Of a DNA stretch of 64,000 nucleotides, positions 22,605 through 32,472 are shown one piece after another. Made by a program: the position numbers and the translations under genes. Positions within the stretch are counted from its first letter, which is position 1. Each line of letters starts with the position of its first letter. The notes under the pieces were generated by a model. It had not been told where the DNA came from, did no database searches, and saw only the letters and a list, made by a program, of their open reading frames with translations. The stretch is from Tomocerus qinae (Eukaryota > Arthropoda > Collembola > Entomobryomorpha > Tomoceridae): contig CM034547.1 of assembly GCA_020055645.1 (NCBI GenBank), positions 70,962,884 to 71,026,883 on the forward strand, in the 5' to 3' direction.

Positions 22605-23104
22605 TATGTTTTGTATAGCAACGTTGCGTTAGTTAGTATGATATTCTAGGGTTGAGAATGATTACCCTGGTATCGGATGTCGGGTCCATTATGACATTGA
22701 TTTTTTCCCAAATTTCATTTATTTGTTATTTTTTTCAGTTTCCAATTTTAAAACGCCCTTCTTACCGCAAACTTCCGAATTGAACTTTTTAATGCCCATT
22801 TTTCACTTTGACTATCAAAATGAAGACAAAGTGAGCGCGCGGTATCTCAGCAACCAATAGACCGATTAGCCCCAAAATCAATAGGGATCGTCAGTGGTCC
22901 ATAGGCATTGTTTTTACCAAGTTTGGTCAAGATCCGTCATTGCTTTCGAAAGTTATCGTGGGGACGGACGGACGTACGGACAGACTGTGCGATTCTATAA
23001 GCTGCCTTATTCAGGCGAGCTAAAAGTCATTCAAAGTTTTGAAATGAAATGCTGTGTTCTGATTTATTATTTATTATAATAAACCATGTACAAATGGGTG
23101 TAAT

Positions 23105-23697
23105 AAAGTGGTGTGTTATGACATTACACGACATATCTTTGTGACCTTTTGAACGAGTTGTATTGTAACACGATTTTATGCGATAAATCGAACCGAAGTT
23201 ACATGAATATTTAGTCAGTTATAGTTTTCACCCACCTCCCTAATCAGGGGGTTACTGGCATTTACTTTTTAATGTCGCTGAACATTTTTGCTGTCAATCG
23301 AGACATTACACGACTTTGTAGGACGAATAGAACTGAAGTTACATCCATTTTCAGTTATTTTTACGTATTTCACCCACTTCCCCTGTCAGGGGATGACAAT
23401 AACCTATTTAGTAATGTATACTGATCTAAGTCCTTTCAATCGAGCTATTTCACGACTTTGCACGGTGAAAATAGCCGAAATTACAACGATTTTTAGTTAT
23501 TTTTAAGTTTCAAACCCCTCCCCTGGACAGGGAGTGTAACCGATTTCGCCCATTTACAAACTCGATGTTACTTTTGACCTGTAGTTAACGCACAAAAAAT
23601 TTGAACTGAATATCTCATTTCGTTCGAAAGTTTTCGTGCTTACGGACGGACAGACAGACAGATCGGTCATTCCTATAAAGTGTTGTACACACCACTT
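23105..23697. mobile_element. 593-bp TIR element with internal repeats
   Basis: The left end, AAAGTGGTGTG, and the right end, CACACCACTT (reverse complement AAGTGGTGTGTACAACACTT), form terminal inverted repeats. The motif also starts the segment at 8454 (AAGTGGTGTGCAACAC). Inside, a unit of about 160 bases occurs three times (ACATTACACGACTTTG at about 23304, relatives near 23128 and 23448), each followed by TTTTAGTTATTTTTA-like words and CACTTCCCCTGTCAGGGG. The right end holds GGACGGACAGACAGACAG. No protein is encoded. A relative in the opposite orientation lies at 55480-56200. Confidence 0.65.
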
Positions 23698-24404
23698 AAT
23701 AATCAATCATGGACATTTTGGCCGCCTCCTCCTCATTTCTACCTCGCCACATTGTCGGCCATCACCTCTGTTTGCCACGGATTGTATTTGGTAGATCCAA
23801 CGATACTAGACCATATTGCTGGAAAGCAATAATGGGTATAGACTCTAGACAACCGAAATCGTTGAAAAAAATTGTTTAAGAGTTAGGTATGGCTTCTAAT
23901 GACGATTGGGCTCGACTATCATATTCGCCTTTAAGGCTGGCTCTACGGGTTTTCATCTTTTACTAAATACTGCTCTATCTCGCGCCGTGGAGCAACATAA
24001 AACATGAACTTTCCATAATTTCATGATATAGTAGGTAGTTAGTATTGTATAATACCTACCCTGTTTTGTTCCGTGTCACAAAATGAATCAATTTTTATAC
24101 CACTGAATATTGAAAATTTAAAACCACCTTGCTACAAAAACATTATGCTCATTACTTTATTACGTACACATTATGCTAAGCAATAAGCATATTGTAACAT
24201 TCTGGGTATTATAACTGGCAGGCGCAATCACATATCAGCCGCAAAACTTTTCATTTCAGGTTTTCCTATTTGCTGTTGGTAATAGAGTGACACCCTACTC
24301 AATGATATCAATTCTCTCATCTAATATCTGAAAATCGTGATTTGACCTTTTGGGGTCACTTTTGGGGATTTTGTAAAGATACCAAAAAGAAAGAGAAGAA
24401 AAAT
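23698..24404. other. Intergenic, no supported gene
   Basis: No credible exon or repeat was recognised in this interval. Confidence 0.4.
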
Positions 24405-24595
24405 ATCTAGTGAACCTAGAGCTTACTTTTCTCAATTACACCATTAGTACGACTAGCGATGTAATGTATCTGTCTCACAGGCTCTTTTGCATGTATTAAC
24501 TTTTGCAGAAAATGACTCAACTTTTTATTTTAAAAAATCAAAAACTGCTATTTTACTTCCGTTTAAAAAAATTCTAAGGACTAGGTTCACTAGAT
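24405..24595. mobile_element. 191-bp MITE with ATCTAGTGAACCTAG ends
   Basis: The left end ATCTAGTGAACCTAG is repeated inverted at the right end (CTAGGTTCACTAGAT). Much of its interior and right flank (GGCTCTTTTGC, TTTTGCAGAAAATGACTCA, GGAGGTAGGAGGATTTTGCG) recurs at 45980-46195 in the first intron of the PDZ gene. The end motif resembles that of the 3-kb element at 59016-62041 (ACTAGTGAAYCC), so the two may use related mobilisation machinery. Confidence 0.6.
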
Positions 24596-24705
24596 AATAA
24601 GTCTAAGAATCTTCAATTTCAAATTTGGGTTCGTACGCCTTGTGGTAATGGAGGTAGGAGGATTTTGCGAAACGTAATGGAAACCCGTAAAACCAACCTT
24701 AACTT

Positions 24706-24997
24706 TTTTGGGAAACTTGGATCTAGTCCGAGAATATTGGTCGTAGAAAGACGCAGTTAGTCTCTAAAAACGCAGAAAATGTTAATTTATAGCAGATTGC
24801 ACTTAGATTCCTAATTTTTACCTTTGTTTGCGAGTTATTGCAATTTTCCCATGAAATCATTTAATATTTCTTAACCAGAGGTAAAAATTAGGAATCTAAG
24901 TGCAATCTGCTATAAATTAACATTTTCTGCGTTTTTAGAGACCAACTTCGTCTTCCTACGACCAATATTCTCGGACTAGATCCAAGTTTCCCAAAAA
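24706..24997. mobile_element. 292-bp foldback MITE
   Basis: Arms of 119 bases (24706-24824 and 24879-24997) are inverted copies with about three mismatches, with a 54-base loop. The outer ends read TTTTTGGGAAACTTGGATCT. A decayed relative of the inner arm (TTTTTAGAGACCAA) is near 41388. No coding. Confidence 0.85.
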
Positions 24998-25030
24998 CAA
25001 TCGTCACTTTTATGCCCTATTCATTTTGCT

Positions 25031-25098
25031 GTATTGTCATAGAGTAAATTTCTATGGCTCTGTTTATTTTAAATCGTAGCCATAGATACTTCCCCATT
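25031..25098. repeat. Dispersed 66-base repeat
   Basis: GTATTGTCATAGAGTAAATT ... TCGTAGCCATAGATACTTCC is repeated at 42453-42520, just downstream of the PDZ gene's last exon. The family is unknown. Confidence 0.6.
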
Positions 25099-27374
25099 AC
25101 CTGACCCTCATTGAATTTCCCCCTATTTTGAACCACCCCTGAACCTTAAAGAACGCAAACTATTTTTTCTTGGTGCCCCTCCCGGAAATATTTTCTGGCT
25201 GCATTCGCCCTCGGTACTGTGCGTAATCTGTCTGACTGGAGATAACAAACTCCCGAGTTAATGGACTAATCGCCGACTACCTGTTTTCCAAATGTCCCCA
25301 TTCGAAACTGATTCTAAGAGCATTTTAAAAAACCTTAAACATCTGAAAATATTTGCATTCGTTAAATGATCTCTGAACAAATTATATCAGGTTTGCAGTG
25401 TATAGATTTTTCCAATTTTAGCCAACCATTTATTCCATCCGTCGCAACCCTGTCAGTGTCCATCCACGCACAAAATACAATTTACCGCTTAACATATTAG
25501 CATTTTAGCATGGTAAGATATATAACATTTAATACCGCCACCTAAGCCAATTGGTGGCCAATGAGTCGGGTCCGTCTTTTTAGGTTTTTTGCATGTAGTT
25601 TTTAAGATTTTACAGTTTGCAAAAATATTTTGTCCATCAATAATACACCTGTCCCTGCGTACACTCCATACCCATTGCAAGGAATATTATTTGTCAATCA
25701 TCTACTACGAGTTGAACAACTTGCTTTGCTGGTTAAAAATGTGAAGGATGAAGGGATAGAGTTAGAAAAGTCATAGAGTTGAATTCAATTACCTCTCTGA
25801 GAACTAAATTAATGATTCAGCATTTACCTTGCTCAATTCCTCCTTGTAAAATGAGAACAGATTTTTATAATTATTCCATCGCTCATCTAGATAGAGCTAT
25901 GCTGAATCCGCATTGCATTCGGACAACATTCTTCATCCACTAGCCACTATACACAGGGTGCCATCAATCTATTGGTACTCATGCATGATTTTAAGCTAAA
26001 AGTATAATAAGTAAAAAGAATGTTCCAGTTGGAGTTGGATAAGTGGGTGGAAGAAAGGGAAATATAAAACGACTTTTGTTTAATAACCCCCCGTAGTTTA
26101 AATGAATGAACCTGTAATATATTTTATAGACACCCTGTAGTATAGTTGATAGTAAATGGATAGGAAGTGTAATTAATGATCTGCCAATAAACAAAGAAGT
26201 GATTCTCTTTAGAGCATGCAATTTGTACATTTTTAGGTATTTTTATACGGATGCGCAATGCAATTTCTTTGATGAGTTAAAAGGATAAAACCTCAGAAAA
26301 AAGCTGCAAAGGTCATTCTCATGGTAAACTCTTAATCGAAAGGCATAACTACACAATATATAAATGCACTTTACTGCTTTTGCTTCCTCTCAGCACAAAT
26401 ATCATAATAGGTGGTTGGCGTTAAAAACTTGCAAATTTGTTATGCCTCGCTAAAATTTACTCGTCGTGAATACAAAATCTAATACAAAACCTTAAAATAT
26501 GTACGAAAAAATGGAAAATATGTGCGAAACTAAAAATGTGTAGTAAGGAAAACTTTGTTTTAAAAATAGCAAATATTTCCAAATAGGTGTCAAACTTCTT
26601 AATAAATGTTCTGTGTTAAAATGTAGGCTTAATTGGTTAAATAGGGCTAAATATTGTTGAGACCCAGGTTTGTGCAGTGGCCCAGCATTCTGACCCACGT
26701 TTAGGCTCAATTAATATTTCATTTGATGACTATCACAAATAAATTAATTCGCTTCTACTCCATAGTTTAAGATGAGTTTACTGTAATATAGAAATGAAGT
26801 CTACCGACATCCGTGTGGTCTATTTTCATTATTTTTCGTCGTCCATGCTCTTAAAGTTGAACAGTTTTGTGATGAATTATAAATTAAGTTTGGCGCAAAT
26901 GCTCTAATAAAAATATCTCAAAGCTTGTATGTTGTAGTATTTACAGTGTTTAGTAGTACAATACGATAACAACGTGGAGGGACAATGCCAACGGATTCAT
27001 CGAGAAGCGTCTTCCATTCCTTTAACCATAAATAATAATTTTATCTCCACTACAAAGTGGAAATAGCTATGATGCAATCTTCCACAATAATCCTTTTACC
27101 TTAAAGATTCACATTTGTCGACGAGGTTAACAACGTATTGTCAATATTACTCTAAAGTAGAAAATGCTTTCATGACTAAGGACAGGACGACTAGCCCATT
27201 TGGCCCCATAAATCCAAATTGAACAAACAAACGCCTGTATTGTGATTTTTCTTACTCAGAGACAGGCAGTTTGAAAAAGCTTGTTTTATTAGAATATTTC
27301 ATATATTTTTGCCCGCTAATTCAAAACTTGTCTGCTTGTACATCTTAAGTAAAGTGCATGGTTGGTCGGGACCA
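25099..27374. other. Intergenic, nothing recognised
   Basis: About 2.3 kb of AT-rich DNA without repeats or credible exons. Open frames at 25489-25680, 25991-26230 and 26492-26710 (all minus) have no domain similarity I can see. Confidence 0.5.
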
Positions 27375-27414
27375 GGGCATGAAAAATCCATTGATTTTCG
27401 GGTTTTTCATGCCC
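27375..27414. repeat. 15-bp hairpin
   Basis: GGGCATGAAAAATCC pairs with GGGTTTTTCATGCCC over a 10-base loop, 13 of 15 positions paired. It sits in otherwise unremarkable DNA. Confidence 0.6.
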
Positions 27415-28155
27415 TTGTCGGGCGAGACTTACTCCAATTTAATCACGAGGCTAAAGCTCAAAGTGAAACGTCATGTCAATGTTTCGGTTGTATACATACG
27501 GCCCATCATCTTTGAGGTGAATATGGTGGAGTATATTACGAGCCCTCTGAGCAGTACTCGGGAGCTGTTTTCTAACTTCCATTGCATGGAGTTTCACTCC
27601 TGGCCGTCCTATCCGTTTCATAGTCACTTATAGTATTACTAACCATAAAATATATCTATTTTTATGTCAATTTCTATATTAGGTAGTTTGCGTTTTAGTG
27701 TCAAGAGAAAAAAACCTTAAAACCGTAAGTTTCAAAATAGTGTCGGACACTAATTCGGACACTAAAATCAAAATTTAGTGTCTAATTTTTTACCTTAACA
27801 TTTAAAATTCGCAAAATTATATCACGTGGTCTTAAGCAGATTTGGACCTTAAAATTTAAGGTTAATGTTCAATTTTAAGGTAATTTACCTAGAAACGCAA
27901 AGTACCTATTATAACGACACTCTGAGATAAACCAATAAATTTACCTTACCTTTATATTATATAGATATATATAAATGTACGTGTGTTCCCGCAAGCGATA
28001 TGATTTTACTAATTATTAAAAATATTAGAGGGGCATGTAGGAAATAGTAAAGTGATGGAAGGTTTCGGATTTCCAAAAGCGTTAGAGAGTAGGATTTATA
28101 ACAAGGATTAGAAAATGTGTGGATGTCGGATGTATTTGTAACATGGAGATGCTGT
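27415..28155. other. Intergenic, nothing recognised
   Basis: AT-rich. The plus-strand open frames at 27309-27633 overlap one another and lack any family features. Confidence 0.4.
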
Positions 28156-28329
28156 CTATTCCGTCCCTGCATATTTGTACACAGAAAAGGGAGTGAGCAT
28201 TTGAGCATAAAATAGAAAAACAAGACCGGTCTTCGTTTTTGTACCATCATCATCTGCAGTAAAATATTTCCACCATATAGCATGGATGACTAATCCGCCC
28301 ACACATCCAAACAGGTGGGCAAGATGAGT
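28156..28329 (-). pseudogene. Fragment resembling a rhomboid His-helix, very uncertain
   Basis: One minus-strand frame reads THLAHLFGCVGGLVIHAIWW, followed by about 37 residues to a stop. The pattern AHL-x-G-x-x-x-G-G-L with hydrophobic spacing is like the sixth membrane helix of rhomboid proteases, where the His of AHLxG is catalytic. The frame is closed upstream by a stop with no AG acceptor between, so it cannot be a normal internal exon as it stands. It may be a gene fossil, or chance hydrophobic sequence. No Ser-helix exon (GxSG) was found nearby. Confidence 0.15.
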
Positions 28330-28499
28330 ATAATTTTATATATTATACTAGTTGAATCCTAGTACATAAAGTGTGCTAGAAAAATGTTGAAATCAGTAAA
28401 TTTCTAGCGACTGCGCATTGGCCCGAGACTGCACATTGGCCCTAATTTTATAGACCATTGATTATTAATAATTTAGTAGACCAATAATTTTTGATGCCT

Positions 28500-28680
28500 T
28501 AGCGTGTTGAAATGTAGAACAATGAACAAACTCAGTACTGATAGTTTAGTCATTGCTCATTAATTACAAAATATTACGGACATATATACAAACCTTTATA
28601 CAAGAATACTGACAGAATTCCATGCGCATGTCCCACTTTACGTTTATGTAGAGTAAAGATAAAGATGATGATTCTACTGA
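28500..28680. repeat. Dispersed repeat, inverted relative of 38826-38990
   Basis: TGCTCATTAATTACAAAATA, TTACGGACATA and CATGCGCATG with GTAGAGTAAAGATAAAGATG match, in reverse complement, the stretch after the hAT MITE at 38.8 kb. This indicates a shared dispersed element of about 170 bases. Confidence 0.6.
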
Positions 28681-28752
28681 ACACGTATGGGTAGATAAGA
28701 TGATGGATAGATAACATTATCTATACTATATTATAATTTCCGGGAGTATGTA

Positions 28753-28756
<4 letters not shown>

Positions 28757-28790
<34 letters not shown>
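28757..28790. repeat. (TG)n microsatellite
   Basis: About 15 TG repeats following GTATGTATG, at the left part of the Helitron-like element. Confidence 0.95.
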
Positions 28791-28791
<1 letters not shown>

Positions 28792-28796
28792 ACCCC

Positions 28797-30395
28797 TCAT
28801 TTTACCCATGTTGACACTTCTAGAAGCAGTAAAACCCTATGTTGACACTTCTAGAAGCAGTAAAACCCTATGTTGACACTTCTAGAAGCAGTACAACCCT
28901 ATGTTGACACTTCTAGAAGCAGTAAAACCCTATGTTGACACTTCTAGAAGCAGTAAAACCCCATGTTGACACTTCTAGAAGCAGTAAAACCCTATGTTGA
29001 CACTTTTGGAAGCAGTAAAACCCTATGTTGACACTTCTAGAAGCAGTAAAACCATATGTTGACACTTTTGGAAGCAGTAAAACCCTATGTTGACACTTCT
29101 AGAAGCAGTAAAACCCTATGTTGACACTTCTAGAAGCAGTAAAACTATATGTTGACACTTCTAAAAGCAGTAAAACCCTATGTTGACACTTTTGGAAGCA
29201 GTAAAACCCTATGTTGACACTTCTAGAAGCAGTAAAACCATATGTTGACACTTTTGGAAGCAGTAAAACCCTATGTTGACACTTTTGGAAGCAGTAAAAC
29301 CCTATGTTGACACTTCTAAAAGCAGTAAAACCCTATGTTGACACTTCTAGAAGCAGTAAAACCCTATGTTGACACTTCTAGAAGCAGTAAAACTATATGT
29401 TGACACTTCTAGAAGCAGTAAAACCCTATGTTGATACTTCTAGAAGCAATAAAACCCTATGTTGACACTTTTGGAAGCATTTTCAACCCTATGTTGACAC
29501 TTCTAGAAGCAGTAAAACCATGATGTTGACACTTCTAGAAGCAGTGAAACCCTTAATTGACACTTCTAATTGCAATAAATACCTATGTTGACACTTCTAA
29601 TAGCAATAAATACCTATGTTGTCACTTCTAGAAGCAGTAAAACCCTATGTTGACACTTTTGGAAGCAGTAAAACCCTATGTTGACACTTCTAGAAGCAGT
29701 AAAACCATATGTTGACACTTTTGGAAGCAGTAGAACCCTATGTTGACACTTTTGGAAGCAGTAAAACCCTATGTTGACACTTTTGGAAGCAGTAAAACCC
29801 TATGTTGACACTTCTAAAAGCAGTAAAACCCTATGTTGACACTTCTAGAAGCAGTAAAACCCTATGTTGACACTTCTAGAAGCAGTAAAACTATATGTTG
29901 ACACTTCTAAAAGCAGTAAAACCCTATGTTGATACTTCTAAAAGCAATAAAACCCTATGTTGACACTTTTGGAAGCATTTTAAACCCTATGTTGACACTT
30001 CTAGAAGCAGTGAAACCCTTAATTGACACTTCTAATTGCAATAAATACCTATGTTGACACTTCTAATAGCAATAAATACCTATGTTGTCACTTCTAGAAG
30101 CAGTAAAACCCTATGTTGACACTTCTAATAGGAATAAATACCTATGTTGACACTTCTAGAAGCAATAAAAGTATATGTTGACACTTCTAGAAGCAATAAA
30201 ACTATATGTTGACACTTCTAGAAGCAATAAAACTATATGTTGACACTTCTAGAAGCAATAAAACTATATGTTGACACTTCTAGAAGCAATAAAACTATAT
30301 GTTGACACTTCTAGAAGCAATAAAACTATACGTTGACACTTCTAGAAGGAATAAAACTATATGTTGAAACTTCTAGAAACAGTAAAAAGTAAAAA
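28797..30395. repeat. 31-bp minisatellite with higher-order structure
   Basis: About 50 units of 31 bases, core TATGTTGACACTTCTAGAAG plus CAGTAAAACCC. Each standard unit contains the perfect palindrome CTTCTAGAAG. Variants (CTTTTGGAAG, CTTCTAAAAG, ACCATATG, ACTATATG) recur in the same order: the marker CCTTAATTGACACTTC occurs at 29551 and 30017, 466 bases (about 15 units) apart. This shows block duplication of a 15-unit segment. Confidence 0.95.
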
Positions 30396-30409
30396 CCCTA
30401 TGTTATGTT

Positions 30410-31620
30410 TATTGGGATGGGCGGTGAGGTTGAGAATACATGTCGATGAGACAATTATGTTATTTTGGAAGGGGCGGGGACGTGGAGACTATACATGTCG
30501 GTGAAATAACTGTTATTTAGGGAAGGGGCGGAAATCATTTTATATTTAGGGAAGTTCATGTGGATGTTACATGTCGGTAAAAAGGTTGTTATATAGGAGG
30601 GGAGTTGGATGGAGACTATATGTCCTTGAAACAATTGTTAATTGGGAAGGGGCGGGAGGAGGAGGCTACACGTCGGTGGGAAGTTGTTATTTGGGAAGGG
30701 GCGGGGAGGAGGAGGCTACACATCGGTGGGAAGTTGTTATTTGGGAAGGGGCGGTGAGGAGGAGGCTACACGTCGGTGGGAATTTGTTATTTGGGAAGGG
30801 GCGGGGAGGTAGAAACTCCATGTTGCTGAAACAATTGTTATTTGGGAAGGGGTGGGGAGTGGAGTTTACATGTCGGTGAAAAAGTTGTTATTTGGGAGGG
30901 GGCGGGGAGGTGGGTGCGACATGTTGATGAAATAATTATGTTATTTTGGAAGGAGCGGGGACTGGAGACTATACATGTTGTTGAAAAAATATATTATTTG
31001 GGTATAGTGGCGGGGAGGTGGAGATCACATGTTGATGAAACAATTGTTATTTGGGAAGGGGCAAGGAGGAGTAGATTACATGTCGGTGAAAAAGTTGATG
31101 TTTGGGTAGTGGCGGGGAGATAGAGACTACATATCCTTGAAACAATTGTTATTTGGGGAGGGGCGGGGGGAGGAGGCTGTATGTCGATGAAAAAGTTGTT
31201 GTTTGGGAAGGGGCTGTGAGGTAGAAACTTCATTTCGGTGAAACAAATGTTATTTGGGATGGGGCAAAGAGTTCGAGGTTACGTGTCGGTGGAAAAGTTG
31301 TTATTTGAGAGGGGGAGATGGAGGTTACACGTCGGTGAAACAGTTGTTATTTGGGAAGGGGCGGGGAGGGATGGTTGAGGTTACACGTCGGTGAAACAAT
31401 TGTTATTTGGGAAAGGGGCGGGCAGGTAGAGGTTACATGTCAGTGAAAAAGTTGCTAATTGGGTGGGGGAGGTGGAGGTTACATGTCGGTGAAACAATTG
31501 TTATTTGTGAAGGGGAGGTGGAGGTTACATGTCGGTGAAAAAGTTGTTATTTGGGAGGGGGCGGGGTGCTGAAGACTTCATGTCGATGGAACAATTATGG
31601 ATTTTGGGAAGGGACGGGGA
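30410..31620. repeat. G-rich minisatellite of about 51 bp
   Basis: More than 20 degenerate units, core GTTATTTGGGAAGGGGCGGG plus GAGGTGGAGGTTACATGTCGGTGAAACAA. Nearly every unit has four or more G-runs on the plus strand, so the array could form G-quadruplexes. Plus-strand open frames of 93-102 residues and a minus-strand frame of 79 here (30571-31233) are products of the repeat and are not genes. Confidence 0.9.
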
Positions 31621-31764
31621 GGGGAGACTACTGAGTGGGTACGGATCGGCCGATGTTGTATAGGAAACTGTGGTATGAAATATCGGGGCACTTGAGCTTG
31701 GGATTAGTCATATTTGAATTTTTAATTTTGCTTTATGTGAAACAGAGCCCTGTCGTAGGACGGG

Positions 31765-31958
31765 CTAACCAGCTAGTATATATATAATTACCATACACAT
31801 CTTAGCTGTATGCTTTGTACTACTATGATGGAGACTAGGTAGAGTAGGTGGCTGTTTACAATGTAGGTATATGTATAATATACAGCAAAGTGCAATGTTG
31901 TAATGATAAGTGAATAGCCCTATTATGTACAAGTTGTGTAACTTGAGTACGGGGAGGA
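31765..31958 (-). CDS. Possible second exon downstream of 32340-32472, uncertain
   Basis: On the minus strand a strong acceptor (CTTCTTCTCTTCTGGCTTCAG) ends at 31959. After joining to the one-base overhang of the exon at 32340-32472, the frame stays open for 64 codons to a TAG at 31765. The peptide (VLPVLKLHNLYIIGLFTYHY...) has no recognised domain. Its last codons lie in the tip of the Helitron-like element, so either the element supplied the end of the exon or the open frame is chance. Confidence 0.2.
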
Positions 31959-32339
31959 CTGAAGCCAGAAGAGAAGAAGAATGTGCATGTGGAGTCCACT
32001 TTTGCTTTCAACACAATTTGTGCCAATTTCTCATTATCAGACTCATAAAGCTTCTGACAATAAAGATTTGATTCGATGGATATTAGATTTTATCAATTTG
32101 AAATCAATAACCTTAGACTGTGAATACATTCTCTTATTTATAAGCGATTAGCTACACAAATTACAAACACCTCTTCTACGTAACTCCAGTACATATTATA
32201 TAGGTATAATAAAATTATAAATGAAATGTGACGAAATCGACGAATAAATAAAGGATAATTGAATGACACATGGAACGAACCTACTTGTAAACTTGGGTTG
32301 TATAGAGGTAGCGGATTAAATATTAGACAGAATTCTTAC

Positions 32340-32472
32340 CATGATGATGATGTTGATGTCGTCTGCGTCCATTGCGGGCAGATGTTCGGTACATCCTGAC
32401 CTCACCCTCTTCGTCCACCAGTCCTCCCCTTATCTGTACCACTGGAAGGGAGACCCACGATCCTAACACCAT
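32340..32472 (-). CDS. Unrecognised 44-codon coding exon with strong donor
   Basis: The region is GC-rich against an AT-rich background. ATG at 32472 opens 44 codons (MVLGSWVSLPVVQIRGGL..., then VDEEGEVRMYRTSARN, GRRRHQHHHH) and ends in a G directly before GTAAGAATT, a good donor, leaving a phase-1 overhang. A TAA lies just upstream in frame, so the ATG is a plausible true start. The alternative is an internal exon beginning after GTGTTAG at about 32464. Charged residues, a basic stretch and a His run are seen, but the family is not recognised. A possible next exon is at 31765-31958. Confidence 0.5.

Larger units (their letters stand above)
20657..22777. mobile_element. 2.1-kb TIR element nested in the Helentron-like copy, 6-bp TSD
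   Basis: The left end, GAAGTTTGCAGTAAGAAGGG, is matched by the inverted right end (reverse complement GAAGTTTGCGGTAAGAAGGG). AATTGA is present directly before (20651-20656) and after (22778-22783), and the empty site can be read from the intact copy near 17865 (CGCAATTGAAC). It is therefore a clean insertion. The interior carries three smaller MITEs and no transposase-like frame, so it is non-autonomous. A 6-bp duplication is known for a few superfamilies such as IS3EU and Dada, but I cannot assign one. Confidence 0.8.
20425..23022. mobile_element. Helentron-like element copy, interrupted and 5'-truncated
   Basis: The left part (20425-20656) matches 17560-17860 and the right part (22778-23022) matches 17865-18118, including GTGAGCGCGCGGTATCTCAG and the end CTTATTCAGGCGAGCTAAAA. 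The 5' module with AGCTCGCCTGA is missing. The copy is split by the 2.1-kb element at 20657-22777, inserted at the sequence AATTGA. Confidence 0.7.
28718..31776. mobile_element. Helitron/Helentron-like non-autonomous element with tandem cargo
   Basis: The right end is a small hairpin, CCC-T-GTC / GAC-GGG (31748-31764), followed by CTAACCAG and CTAG|T at 31773-31777. This is the canonical Helitron 3' end: a hairpin about 10 bases before CTRR, with T next to it. The left side has TTTCCGGGAGTATGTATG and a (TG)n tract. In between are two tandem arrays (28797-30395, 30410-31620) and no protein. A microsatellite near the 5' end plus central tandem repeats is the known layout of HINE/DINE-like elements. 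The exact 5' boundary is not defined. An unrelated element that merely trapped the arrays is the alternative. Confidence 0.5.

Noticed and set aside
28797-30395. CRISPR-like regular repeats
   Set aside because: Units are contiguous with no unique spacers. This is a eukaryotic minisatellite. The same applies to the arrays at 6931, 8796, 13739 and 17214.
30571-31233. Gly-rich plus-strand and Pro-rich minus-strand frames
   Set aside because: Arise from the 51-bp G-rich array. Each spans several repeat units and has no unique portion.
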